Source: Rhodoferax sp. (lineage in GTDB: Bacteria > Pseudomonadota > Gammaproteobacteria > Burkholderiales > Burkholderiaceae_C). From it: a stretch of 64,000 bases of DNA. The notes beneath the pieces are model-generated. The model worked only from the letters and a program-made list of their open reading frames with translations. It was not told where the DNA came from and did not search any database. A program made the position numbers and the translations under genes. The number at the start of each line of letters is the position of its first letter. The first letter of the stretch is position 1. Location of the stretch: contig NZ_JAQTXM010000004.1 in assembly GCF_028688795.1 (NCBI RefSeq), positions 124,001 to 188,000 of the forward strand, in the 5' to 3' direction. Of this stretch, positions 43,352 to 50,957 are shown in pieces.

Positions 43352-44674
43352 TTAGGTGTAAGCAGGCGTGCTGGGTTTACAAGCCACCAAGTAGTCGTGC
43401 TCACCAAGCCGTTGACTGATGTAGAGGATTCCGTTTCTGTTGAGCTTTTTCATGCGAAGCGGGATGCTTGTGTAATTGGTAGCGGTTTCTGCCACAATCA
43501 CCATGTTCTCAATTTCCACTATCCAATTACGGGTGTCGAGTGACATCATCTCAAACAGCGTATCCGTAAAAGGTACGCTGATCAAGTCAGGGTACACCTG
43601 AGAAATGCTGCTCTGTCCACCTCGGTTATTCAGACCACCCACCACACTGACTGCAACAGATTTGTAATTGCACGAAAAAGCCTGAGCATTCTTCAGGATG
43701 TGTGCGCTAGTGAGCTCAGGGTGGCGCTCCTTTAAATAAGTCAGTTCTTTATCCAGCGAAATGATCGCCGAATAAGTACCTGAATACAAGAGCCGCTCAG
43801 GAATGGCTAAAGCGTGCCAGCGTGGGTACAGATAAAATTCACTGTTCTTGTAAATGTCGGGGAAAATTACTCGCCATTCTGCTTCACGACGCAGGGTATT
43901 TTTTGCAATATAATCCCTGATAGCGCCACGTATTACGTCTGCGTCATAGCCGCGTTTGCCGTAGATTAGCACCATCCAAGTGGTGTTAACCTTACTGCCG
44001 TCAGCCATAAGCCTAGAATAGTTCTCAGAGGTCAGTATGGTCTCAGGGTGGTCGTTCTTGATCTCTTGAATCTTTGTTAAGACCTTGCCCAGCGTGTTGG
44101 TATCAAGCAGCGACTGAATGACAATTTTATTTTGGAAGAAACTGTCAATGTCATCGATTGGTGGGACGATGATAACCTTGTATTCGTCGTACTGATCAGC
44201 AAACGCTGAATCACTGAACCACAGCGTAATTTTGTTGTCGTCAGATGGATCACCCGTGGCTGGTGTTAAGTTGGTCCAAGTCAGACGTTCTGGGAACTTA
44301 AGGCCTGGGCTGTACTCAATCAATGCGCCGGATTCAACGGCATTGATTTTTGTTGCAAAGTTGGTTTGCAGCTTCTCAGCCAGTGCATTGGGTGATACAA
44401 TCTCAGAATCAGAACTGGCACTGTCATGCAACCATTGCGTGACTTCAAAGATTTGCTGCCTGAACGCAGCTGGCACCTCTACGACAGTGCCGTCATCGTA
44501 GTGGCATGCAAAGGAATAAAACCTTAACTGGTTGTCAGTGCCTCCGGCGTAAATCCCCTTATCTTCTGCATAGGTGAGGGAGTATGTCGAAATTTCACCA
44601 ATAGGTGAAACTTCATTAACCGTATTACGAATGAGGCTCTCAATTGTGACAAAGCCTTTAATCTTCAGTTGCAT
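43352..44674 (-). CDS. Virion structural protein candidate
   Basis: 440 residues, start MQLKIKGFVTIESLIRN. Alpha/beta, no signal peptide, no enzymatic motif. Segments such as WRVIFPDIYKNSEFYLYPRWHA and IYISQ near the end have the look of baseplate proteins. The call rests on position and size. Divergent from the spanin-like pair. Confidence 0.5.
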   Translation of the reverse strand: MQLKIKGFVTIESLIRNTVNEVSPIGEISTYSLTYAEDKGIYAGGTDNQLRFYSFACHYDDGTVVEVPAAFRQQIFEVTQWLHDSASSDSEIVSPNALAEKLQTNFATKINAVESGALIEYSPGLKFPERLTWTNLTPATGDPSDDNKITLWFSDSAFADQYDEYKVIIVPPIDDIDSFFQNKIVIQSLLDTNTLGKVLTKIQEIKNDHPETILTSENYSRLMADGSKVNTTWMVLIYGKRGYDADVIRGAIRDYIAKNTLRREAEWRVIFPDIYKNSEFYLYPRWHALAIPERLLYSGTYSAIISLDKELTYLKERHPELTSAHILKNAQAFSCNYKSVAVSVVGGLNNRGGQSSISQVYPDLISVPFTDTLFEMMSLDTRNWIVEIENMVIVAETATNYTSIPLRMKKLNRNGILYISQRLGEHDYLVACKPSTPAYT

Positions 44675-44755
44675 AGTGACCTTTTACGTGTGTTTATCAA
44701 AAGAGGCCCAACAATGGACCCGTTAACTAAATCATAAAATGCTTAACACGGAAGG

Positions 44756-45259
44756 ATGTACCGAGTGCTATGGACGCTTATTAAAGCAGGTATGTTTTTG
44801 TTTCCCTTCTTAAAAGAATTGTTTTTAGGCAAGGACTACAACAAAGGCACGCTACCTGCAGACCGCAAAAACACAACCAGATTCGCATGGCTGAAAAAAC
44901 TCTTGATTGCAGCAGCCATAGTTTCTTTCATGTCTAATGTCTTGTTGGTCAAAAAGACCTACGACATGGCATATACGCTGCTGCAAGCAAACAAAGAGAT
45001 TGCCAGATTACAGGGACTGTACCGCGAGAGAAGGGCACCAGAGCTGCAAAAAACAGCACCGCCCGTTCCTGAGCAGCCATTGCCTCGACCGCCACCCATC
45101 AGCGATATGCAGAGCAAGCCTGTGTTACCGAGGCGCAGTATCGGTGCAGAAAAAAAAGCACCACATTACAGCGAACAGATGTTTGATGAAAACAACACAG
45201 GCAGCGATGAGACAGTGTTTATCTTAGAACGCCTTAAACAAATCGATAAAATACAATGA
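44756..45259 (+). CDS. Inner-membrane protein, possible i-spanin-like partner
   Basis: 167 residues. Hydrophobic stretches at about 5-23 and 44-64 (LLIAAAIVSFMSNVLLV) are followed by a Pro-rich soluble region (~95-130) ending in an acidic tail. The ATG directly abuts GGAAGG, so the GTG three codons later may be the true start. The gene overlaps a lipoprotein gene by four bases (ATGA). That pairing resembles i-spanin/o-spanin gene pairs, but the coiled coil expected of an i-spanin is short here. Confidence 0.55.
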   Translation: MYRVLWTLIKAGMFLFPFLKELFLGKDYNKGTLPADRKNTTRFAWLKKLLIAAAIVSFMSNVLLVKKTYDMAYTLLQANKEIARLQGLYRERRAPELQKTAPPVPEQPLPRPPPISDMQSKPVLPRRSIGAEKKAPHYSEQMFDENNTGSDETVFILERLKQIDKIQ

Positions 45260-45573
45260 AGTACCTTTATCTATTCCTTATGTGCGTAATCACCAGCGCC
45301 TGTTCGGTGTCCCAAGTGAATTTGCACTACGTGCCGATTTCTGTGGATAAGCCACTTTCTTCAAAGGCCTGTACACCGTTCCTGATGCCAGAGATGCTAC
45401 CCGTTCCAGCTGCGCCCATTCACGAATACGCTGCGATTCCAGATCATGAGGATACCGGACGTATCCATGTGCTGGTGAATTACATCGAAAAGCTGCGCAT
45501 GCACATCAGCGAAACAAAACGTCAACTCAATACCAATTACCAAAAACATTTAGCGGATTGCCAGTCAGAATAA
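45256..45573 (+). CDS. Outer-membrane lipoprotein, o-spanin-like candidate
   Basis: 105 residues. Classical lipoprotein signal: MKYLYLFLMCVITSAC with lipobox ITSAC and lipidated Cys16. The mature part is Pro-rich (MLPVPAAPIHEYAAIP), ending in a short helical segment (RMHISETKRQLNTNYQ). The ATGA overlap with the upstream membrane protein is the arrangement of spanin pairs that fuse inner and outer membranes at lysis. No endolysin or holin is seen next to it, so the function is tentative. Confidence 0.6.
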   Translation: MKYLYLFLMCVITSACSVSQVNLHYVPISVDKPLSSKACTPFLMPEMLPVPAAPIHEYAAIPDHEDTGRIHVLVNYIEKLRMHISETKRQLNTNYQKHLADCQSE

Positions 45574-45617
45574 AACATTGAACACGCTGATGTTTTGTAC
45601 ACCTACTGGAGCGTTAA

Positions 45618-47078
45618 ATGTCTAAGAAAACTATTGAGAAGATTGAAGATCAACCCCACGGCATCGTCATGTACAGTGATGGCTCTGCCAATCCCAATCC
45701 TGGAACAGGAGGATGGGGCTTACACGGCTACGTCTATGGCGAACACCCTCCGAAAAAAGGAAGTGGTAACAGCACGCAATACTTGACTGAAAAAGGGTAC
45801 GTGGAAAAGCTGCAGACCAAAGAGGTTAAACCTCAAGAGGTCAAGCCTTTGATGTATGTCGATGGATATGGCAGCTTCCCACACCCTGTAACCAACAACA
45901 TCGCTGAAATCGTGGGCGCTGCCAATGCGTTTTCATTTGCACTAAAGCACGACAGCGTCAAGAAAGTCCAGCTGTTCACAGACAGTGAACATGTCCTCAA
46001 CGGCGCAACCTCTTGGCTTCCTACATGGAAGAAAAACAATTGGATCAAGCGTGATGGCAATCCTGTGGCTAACAAAGAATTTTGGCAGGTGCTGGACGAG
46101 AATCTGCAAAAGCTCCTGGACAAAGGAGTATCGGTTGATGTCAAGTGGGTCAAGGGACACAGCAATGATTTAGGCAATCACATGGCCGATCTCAATGCTG
46201 ATATCGGGACATTGAGCTCCAAGCAAAACGCTTACCGCGTGGAGTTCAATAAGTCGCCTGCCGATGGTTACTGGACACCTAAGAACAACAGACACCCTTT
46301 CATTTCGCACCGTCGAATCTATTTCAGTTCGCTGGAATCGATCAACGTGCCGGGTGAATACTATTTGGGCGAACACGGAAAAGACGACGAACTGCTGGGT
46401 AAGCGCACTGCAGATGGTTGTTACAGCTACTTGTGTCTAGAGACCCCTGACGAGTACATTGAGATGCTGAGGCGAAAGCAATGCGAAGCCTCCAATGGTC
46501 TTGACAGTATCATCATGGGTCGTTTGGACAAACTCTTTGAAGCCGCCACGCGCTCACGTTTAGATCGCTTCGGTGAGATATGCATTTACCGCCCTAAGTC
46601 ACAAGTTCTTGATATGCATTTCCTCGATGGTGAGCCGCTCACCAAAGAACTCAATCCTCCACGGCTGGCCGTGCGCGCAGTCGAAGCAGTCAACACACTC
46701 AAAGGGTTGCTGCAATCGTGGAAAGACAAGACACCCAACACCGTAACCGCCACTGATCTGACAGATACGTTCTATACCCAGGACGAAAAGGGCAACACGG
46801 TGTTGAAGTCTGAGTTCATTGTAGGGTTCTCTACGCTCGCAGCACAGGTCTACTACGGTGATTTGGCTAAGGCACAACAAGAGCGTGTAGACCTCTGCAT
46901 GGGTGTTGACCTACCTGACAGGAACACACTTAAGAAATTGGAAAAGCTCAAACCTGAAATCATAGTGATTACGTGGATGGAGTCTGAAAAGATGTTCCGC
47001 TACGCGACCATTGTGAAAGCAGGCAACGACCATGGCATTTGGGCTGGAATGTATTCGAACCTGCGAGTCCTGACGTGA
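45618..47078 (+). CDS. RNase HI domain fused to a large unknown C-terminal domain
   Basis: 486 residues, ATG with CTGGAGCG upstream. The RNase HI catalytic acids are readable: Asp21 in YSDGSANPNPG, Glu97 in NNIAEIVGA, Asp122 in FTDSEHVL, and Asp191 in GHSNDLGNHMADLNAD. The sheet contains an insertion of about 40 residues (45-85). Residues ~200-486 form an extra domain of unknown type, much longer than any usual RNase H tail. The enzyme would cut RNA in RNA-DNA hybrids; the C-terminal part may target it to a partner. Confidence 0.85.
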   Translation: MSKKTIEKIEDQPHGIVMYSDGSANPNPGTGGWGLHGYVYGEHPPKKGSGNSTQYLTEKGYVEKLQTKEVKPQEVKPLMYVDGYGSFPHPVTNNIAEIVGAANAFSFALKHDSVKKVQLFTDSEHVLNGATSWLPTWKKNNWIKRDGNPVANKEFWQVLDENLQKLLDKGVSVDVKWVKGHSNDLGNHMADLNADIGTLSSKQNAYRVEFNKSPADGYWTPKNNRHPFISHRRIYFSSLESINVPGEYYLGEHGKDDELLGKRTADGCYSYLCLETPDEYIEMLRRKQCEASNGLDSIIMGRLDKLFEAATRSRLDRFGEICIYRPKSQVLDMHFLDGEPLTKELNPPRLAVRAVEAVNTLKGLLQSWKDKTPNTVTATDLTDTFYTQDEKGNTVLKSEFIVGFSTLAAQVYYGDLAKAQQERVDLCMGVDLPDRNTLKKLEKLKPEIIVITWMESEKMFRYATIVKAGNDHGIWAGMYSNLRVLT

Positions 47079-47110
47079 GTATCCTTTAGTTGACATTTTT
47101 GGTCATTCAC

Positions 47111-47536
47111 ATGCCAGGTACATACGCCATTAACACCAATCCCTTGATGAGAGCTGTCATGAAAGTGATGCCTTCACGAATGAAGCGAATCATTTACTTG
47201 GCTTCTCTCACAGCGATTGCAAAGGAGACAAACATTCCAGAGAAAGCGCTTATCAACAAGCTGAATCGGGTACTGCATCTAAGTAGCACTGGAGACGATG
47301 CGCTAAAGCTGCCGATTCATCTGAGTCAGTTGATTTGGGCAGACAAAGTGGTGTTTCGACAAGACGTAAAGAAGCTCACTACCTGTGAGCCTGATGAGGT
47401 CAAAGCTTGCGCAGAGCGATTGGTTAAAGCCACGCCCAGTTGGTTTAGCTACGGCAGCGCCAGTATGTTGACAGATGACATCATTGCCTTATTCAGGAAA
47501 GACAACGACATCTTTGACAATAAAGCCACAGGGTAA
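47111..47536 (+). CDS. Hypothetical protein
   Basis: 141 residues from the ATG at MPGTYAINT; an in-frame TTG seven codons upstream is less likely. Helical, basic N-terminal half (MKVMPSRMKRIIYLASLTAI). No family. Convergent with a kelch-like gene across a perfect hairpin. Confidence 0.55.
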   Translation: MPGTYAINTNPLMRAVMKVMPSRMKRIIYLASLTAIAKETNIPEKALINKLNRVLHLSSTGDDALKLPIHLSQLIWADKVVFRQDVKKLTTCEPDEVKACAERLVKATPSWFSYGSASMLTDDIIALFRKDNDIFDNKATG

Positions 47537-47548
47537 CGAACTCTACAA

Positions 47549-47589
47549 ACAGCATAAAGAGGATGGGTCGCCCATCCTCTTTATGCTGT
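47549..47589. terminator. Bidirectional hairpin, CAGCATAA-clamped
   Basis: A 19-bp perfect stem starting ACAGCATAAAGAGG, with a TCG loop, lies between convergent stops. Longest of the family. Confidence 0.88.
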
Positions 47590-47593
47590 AAGT

Positions 47594-48535
47594 TTAAGGA
47601 ACGACCCAACCCGGAGAAGAAGAAGCGGCAGCAAAGTGCCTGCGGATCGATTTCAGTGAAGTGCCTGAAGTGATGGCGTGGGTAGCGTATGTATATTTTT
47701 CCACGTTTGCAATGACAAGAGTAACTGTGATTCTACCGCCTGCAAAAATGCCCACTTCATTATTTCCGGCACCTGCTAAGTTCAGTCGTGCAAGGCCCAA
47801 TGAGTTACCGCCATAGAAAGACAAGCTTGCATAATCGAGAATCTCTACAGTGTTCCGGATAGAGGCAGTGCTTCCGCCGCCTGCAAAACAAGCCATGGTA
47901 GCGTTGCCAGCGCCTGCTAACATGCTCCTACTTGCCGACAGAGCAATACCTGCAGCCCAAACGCCTGTTGCGTGGGTGTATTTTTTAGTAGAGGACGTGT
48001 TGTAAGTTCCAGTAAAGTTACCGTTAGTGGAGCCACCTGCAACAATTCCGAGTTCTAAATTACTTGCTGCGCCAGCACCACTTGCTGCACCAGAAAGACT
48101 AGTGTTTGGTCCATAGGTAAAATTGGCGTAAGTGTATTTCTGGGCATTGGTTAGGCTTGCGGCACTGTAATAGCCTAATGCAAAAATTCCGTGTGTTTCA
48201 TTTCCAAACGCAATATGCTCATGTCTTCCGCTTGTTAGTGTTTGTGATCCAGATGCCGCAGTGTTGGCTGCGTAATTATAAATGGTAGTTTGGGTGCTGT
48301 AGTTGGCGCCGTTAGCGGCACCGCCAGCGAAAACACCCACGCTGGAGTTACCTGTACCTGCGTGGAGAGCCAGTGTAAGCGGTAGGCCATATCCAGCGGT
48401 TACCGCGTCGTTAACGTAGTGGTATCGGTCAGTGATGGAAAGTGTTGTTGAACCTGTCGAGCCGCCGGCAAAAAGAGCATAACGCCATAAGCCTTCTATA
48501 AATTTACGCTTACCTGACATTAATAATTCAAACAT
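47594..48535 (-). CDS. Kelch-like repeat (beta-propeller) protein, paralogue A
   Basis: 313 residues; the Met in MFELLMSGK is chosen because the + strand paralogue starts with the same MFELL. Around six repeats of the form hGhFAGG ... YxYA ... G..L...R carry the Gly-Gly and Tyr spacing of kelch-type blades. No signal peptide. Such repeats occur in phage tail and host-binding proteins. A homologue in the opposite orientation lies near 54.3 kb. It is probably a surface or receptor-binding component. Confidence 0.7.
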   Translation of the reverse strand: MFELLMSGKRKFIEGLWRYALFAGGSTGSTTLSITDRYHYVNDAVTAGYGLPLTLALHAGTGNSSVGVFAGGAANGANYSTQTTIYNYAANTAASGSQTLTSGRHEHIAFGNETHGIFALGYYSAASLTNAQKYTYANFTYGPNTSLSGAASGAGAASNLELGIVAGGSTNGNFTGTYNTSSTKKYTHATGVWAAGIALSASRSMLAGAGNATMACFAGGGSTASIRNTVEILDYASLSFYGGNSLGLARLNLAGAGNNEVGIFAGGRITVTLVIANVEKYTYATHAITSGTSLKSIRRHFAAASSSPGWVVP

Positions 48536-48557
48536 ATTTAATACTTTCAAAAATAAA

Positions 48558-48584
48558 AAAGTAACTGGGGCTACCAGTTACTTT
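48558..48584 (-). terminator. Hairpin terminator on minus strand
   Basis: The 11-bp stem AAAGTAACTGG and complement is followed on the minus strand by a T-rich tract. It ends the 49440-48595 gene. Confidence 0.7.
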
Positions 48585-48594
48585 AAATGTGTTT

Positions 48595-49440
48595 TTAAAT
48601 GCTTTTCTGGATGTGCTCAATCGTGTTCTTCACGCTGCCATTAAGCGCCAAAACACGGTAATACGTGGTGCTGAAGAATTGCAGTTGTTGTGCCACTTCG
48701 TAAGCACCTGCAGCCAGGTTCTGCGCAGCTTCTTGGCTGGTGGACTTGGCGTTGTCTTTACTCAGGTTTTGGTAAATGATTTCCAAGTAGTCCGTACATT
48801 GCTTGACTTGTCGTGCAATGCTCTCACGGTTGACAGACTCCACATTGATCACGCAGCTCTTGAGTTGAGTGAATATGTCTTTCCAGTCGGCATTGCGCTC
48901 GACTACTGCGCCTACTTTGGTGACGGCTTTGTAGGAGTTCTTTTCGTACAGCTTGGCCAAACTCGCGTAGGCCTCGTCACGAATGCTCTTCAGTTTTTCG
49001 TAGGTGGCTTGTTCGCTTTTGGTACTGATGTTGGCATTAACATCTGACACCATTTGAGCCAGTAGGAAAAGATAAGGGCTTGTAACATCACGTTGAATGT
49101 CCTTCAAATAAGTGGTGACAGGCACCAGGGTTTTCAAATATTCCAAATACGTCACACTCACGCCTTCAGGCACAAATGCACGCAGTTCACGCAGCTCCGT
49201 ATACGGTACGCTTTCAATCTCAGACAAGAACGCTTTTTGGTACTTGTCTAAAGGAACAATGTCAGGCAAGACCACGGCTTCTTTGGTAGCAGAGAATCCT
49301 TGTATGATTCCCGGCATGATGCCCTTTAGTTTAGCAGCTGCCTCAGACAGCGTACTAAAACCTTTGGTGATGGCGTCATTGAGCGACTCGCTGGCATAGC
49401 GCAGCTTTTCTTCAGGAGTAAGAGTGTAGGTCAGTTTCAT
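48595..49440 (-). CDS. Helical protein, unknown function
   Basis: 281 residues from MKLTYTLTPEEKL. Almost entirely alpha-helical with heptad stretches and no membrane segment. It sits between structural-type genes on the minus strand, so a virion or internal head role is possible but unsupported by motif. Divergent from the candidate early promoter at 49507. Confidence 0.55.
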   Translation of the reverse strand: MKLTYTLTPEEKLRYASESLNDAITKGFSTLSEAAAKLKGIMPGIIQGFSATKEAVVLPDIVPLDKYQKAFLSEIESVPYTELRELRAFVPEGVSVTYLEYLKTLVPVTTYLKDIQRDVTSPYLFLLAQMVSDVNANISTKSEQATYEKLKSIRDEAYASLAKLYEKNSYKAVTKVGAVVERNADWKDIFTQLKSCVINVESVNRESIARQVKQCTDYLEIIYQNLSKDNAKSTSQEAAQNLAAGAYEVAQQLQFFSTTYYRVLALNGSVKNTIEHIQKSI

Positions 49441-49506
49441 AGTTAAATGATTCAAGAGAGTGACACGGCATAGCATGGCCGCATTGGGGGTTAGAAAGCT
49501 GGATTC

Positions 49507-49528
49507 CAGATTTTTTCAATCACATATA
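49507..49528 (+). promoter_or_regulatory. Candidate early promoter, copy 2
   Basis: Same 22-base element as at 3779 and 52851. The following ~35 bases also match copy 1 almost exactly (CGTGAGCTTCTACAAGTGTA), including the small leader hairpin CTAC-AAGT-GTAG. It drives the 49.6-50.9 kb small-gene cluster. Confidence 0.65.
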
Positions 49529-49613
49529 CCAATCGTGAGCTTCTACAAGTGTAGTTAAGTTTAGGTGATTGAACTACCTATTTTAAAGTGTTCTGTTCTT
49601 TTGGAGTTTTATC

Positions 49614-50024
49614 ATGGCTAAGATCATCATCACTTTCGCCGAAGTCCGCGCCGCGAGCAACCTGGTCGCTACTATCATCGACGCCGCTCTGGAGAACGGC
49701 GTTGACTACGCGGTCGAGAACCGCTGCAAGTTCGTGAGGAAGAGCGAAGAAATTCGCAACATGTCCGACGAGGGCGTCCGTAGCTTCTTCCTGGAGACAA
49801 TGAACGAAGCCGAGCGTAAGCTCGTCAACGTCGGGTACAACGACATCACTGTCGAAGTCCCCGAAAAATTCATCATCAAGTATTTTGCCGCCAGCGAAAA
49901 ATTTGTGGTGAAAGCCGCACCGATCTTGAGCGCGATGGCTAACCTGGCCAAGAGCTTTTTCAACGTCGTCAAGGCGTTCGAGAAAGACTTGGCTAAGCTG
50001 GCCAAAGAGACCTTCGGGTCTTAA
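49614..50024 (+). CDS. Small protein of a hairpin-rich early cluster
   Basis: 136 residues; ATG in the repeated initiation context TTTTGGAGTTTTATC. Helical, beginning MAKIIITFAEVRAASNLV, with a Phe/Lys-rich C-terminus. No family recognised. GC-rich codons differ from late genes. Several stem-loops lie in the coding region (49710-49724, 49811-49824 with GTAA loop), and one with a UUCG loop (50008-50021) ends at the stop codon. Confidence 0.7.
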   Translation: MAKIIITFAEVRAASNLVATIIDAALENGVDYAVENRCKFVRKSEEIRNMSDEGVRSFFLETMNEAERKLVNVGYNDITVEVPEKFIIKYFAASEKFVVKAAPILSAMANLAKSFFNVVKAFEKDLAKLAKETFGS

Positions 50025-50051
50025 TCTGCCTAGGTAACTAGGTGGTCGGAT

Positions 50052-50141
50052 CGCCTAGTCATAGGCGGTCTCTTTATGGGTTTCATTCAGGAACCCATAA
50101 AGAGACAATGTCGTCTCGTGTGTTTCCTTTGGAGTTTTATC
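50052..50141 (+). repeat. Duplicated intercistronic leader, copy 1
   Basis: About 90 bases nearly identical to 53086-53176. It contains a 6-bp hairpin (50052-50067), a 15-bp hairpin (50068-50106), a possible competing GAGAC/GTCTC hairpin (starting about 50102), and the ribosome site TTTGGAGTTTTATC. Confidence 0.85.
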
Positions 50142-50525
50142 ATGGCTAAGATCACTATCGTTTCCAACCGCATCATCAACCGCCGTACGCTGACCGGACG
50201 CCGTGGCGTCCGAAAGGATGTCAAATACATCGAATTCCGCGCCGCGGACGGCCAGCTCCACGGGGCTGACAAAAGCTGCATGCTCGCCGACCGCGAGGTC
50301 GGCGCCATATCCGGCGTCCGTCACTTGTTGAATGTGTTGGACGCAGAAGGCAGCTGGTCTGTGCTGCCGAATGGCGGCACTCTGGGGTACTATGAGGGGG
50401 GGTTAAACAGCGAGACCAGTCTTCCGGCTGGAACACTGTTTAAAACTGCTCAGGAGGGCAATGCTGCCGCCAGCTCGACGTACTACGTCCGCCGCCCAGG
50501 TGTCGACTACAGCCTGGGTCTCTGA
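50142..50525 (+). CDS. Small protein of a hairpin-rich early cluster
   Basis: 127 residues, start MAKITIVSNRIINRR in the same initiation context as the gene before it. Basic N-terminus, beta-rich middle, no recognised family. The coding DNA has perfect stems at 50195-50212, 50286-50303 (7 bp, GCGA loop), 50403-50443 and 50513-50531 (8 bp, containing the stop codon). Confidence 0.68.
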   Translation: MAKITIVSNRIINRRTLTGRRGVRKDVKYIEFRAADGQLHGADKSCMLADREVGAISGVRHLLNVLDAEGSWSVLPNGGTLGYYEGGLNSETSLPAGTLFKTAQEGNAAASSTYYVRRPGVDYSLGL

Positions 50526-50616
50526 CCCAGGGCGGCAGGATCACCCAGCAATGGGTGATATTTTTTAACAAGAGCAGCTAGAAAAGTAGCTGCTCGTTTG
50601 TTTCATGGAGGTAAGA

Positions 50617-50823
50617 ATGAAACATATAAGAAACGCCATCACTTCGGTGAGGTCCATGCGTGGGCCCGCCGAAGGGGAGCTTCTGGTTGACCTGCAGGTC
50701 AACCAGGAAAGCATCCTCGGGCCCAGTGCCCGAGGACTATTCACCGCTGAACAAGCGGTGAACTATATCAAGGACCATCCTCGACTGGAGATAACTCCAG
50801 TCGAGAAATGGATTCTCGACTAA
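50617..50823 (+). CDS. Small protein encoded by back-to-back hairpins
   Basis: 68 residues; ATG with GGAGGTAAGA upstream, an almost ideal Shine-Dalgarno, rather than the ATG four codons earlier. Predicted helical; no family. About 120 of its 207 coding bases are four consecutive perfect inverted repeats (see the separate entry), so codon choice and peptide sequence are both shaped by the pairing. It is third in the cluster and ends before a double terminator. Confidence 0.65.
   Translation: MKHIRNAITSVRSMRGPAEGELLVDLQVNQESILGPSARGLFTAEQAVNYIKDHPRLEITPVEKWILD
50639..50805 (+). other. Hairpin array within a coding sequence
   Basis: Stems at 50639-50650 (UUCG loop), 50683-50706 (24-base perfect palindrome), 50715-50735 (8 bp), 50740-50762 (9 bp) and 50780-50805 (11 bp, ATAA loop), all within the 68-codon gene. 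Confidence 0.9.
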
Positions 50824-50827
50824 TCCC

Positions 50828-50879
50828 AGAGGCTCTCGAAAGAGAGCCTCTAAAGAAAGCTCCGGCTTTCTTTTTTTTT
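50828..50879 (+). terminator. Double terminator
   Basis: The 10-bp hairpin AGAGGCTCTC-GAAA-GAGAGCCTCT is followed at once by the 9-bp hairpin AAAGAAAGC-TCCG-GCTTTCTTT and a T-run. The second hairpin is identical to that at 53572. Confidence 0.93.
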
Positions 50880-50957
50880 CATCCAAATTAAATACCTAGA
50901 CCTATGATCTTCTGAGCCACAAACACTGTCGGCAAGCAATACTTCAGAAGGACCCTC

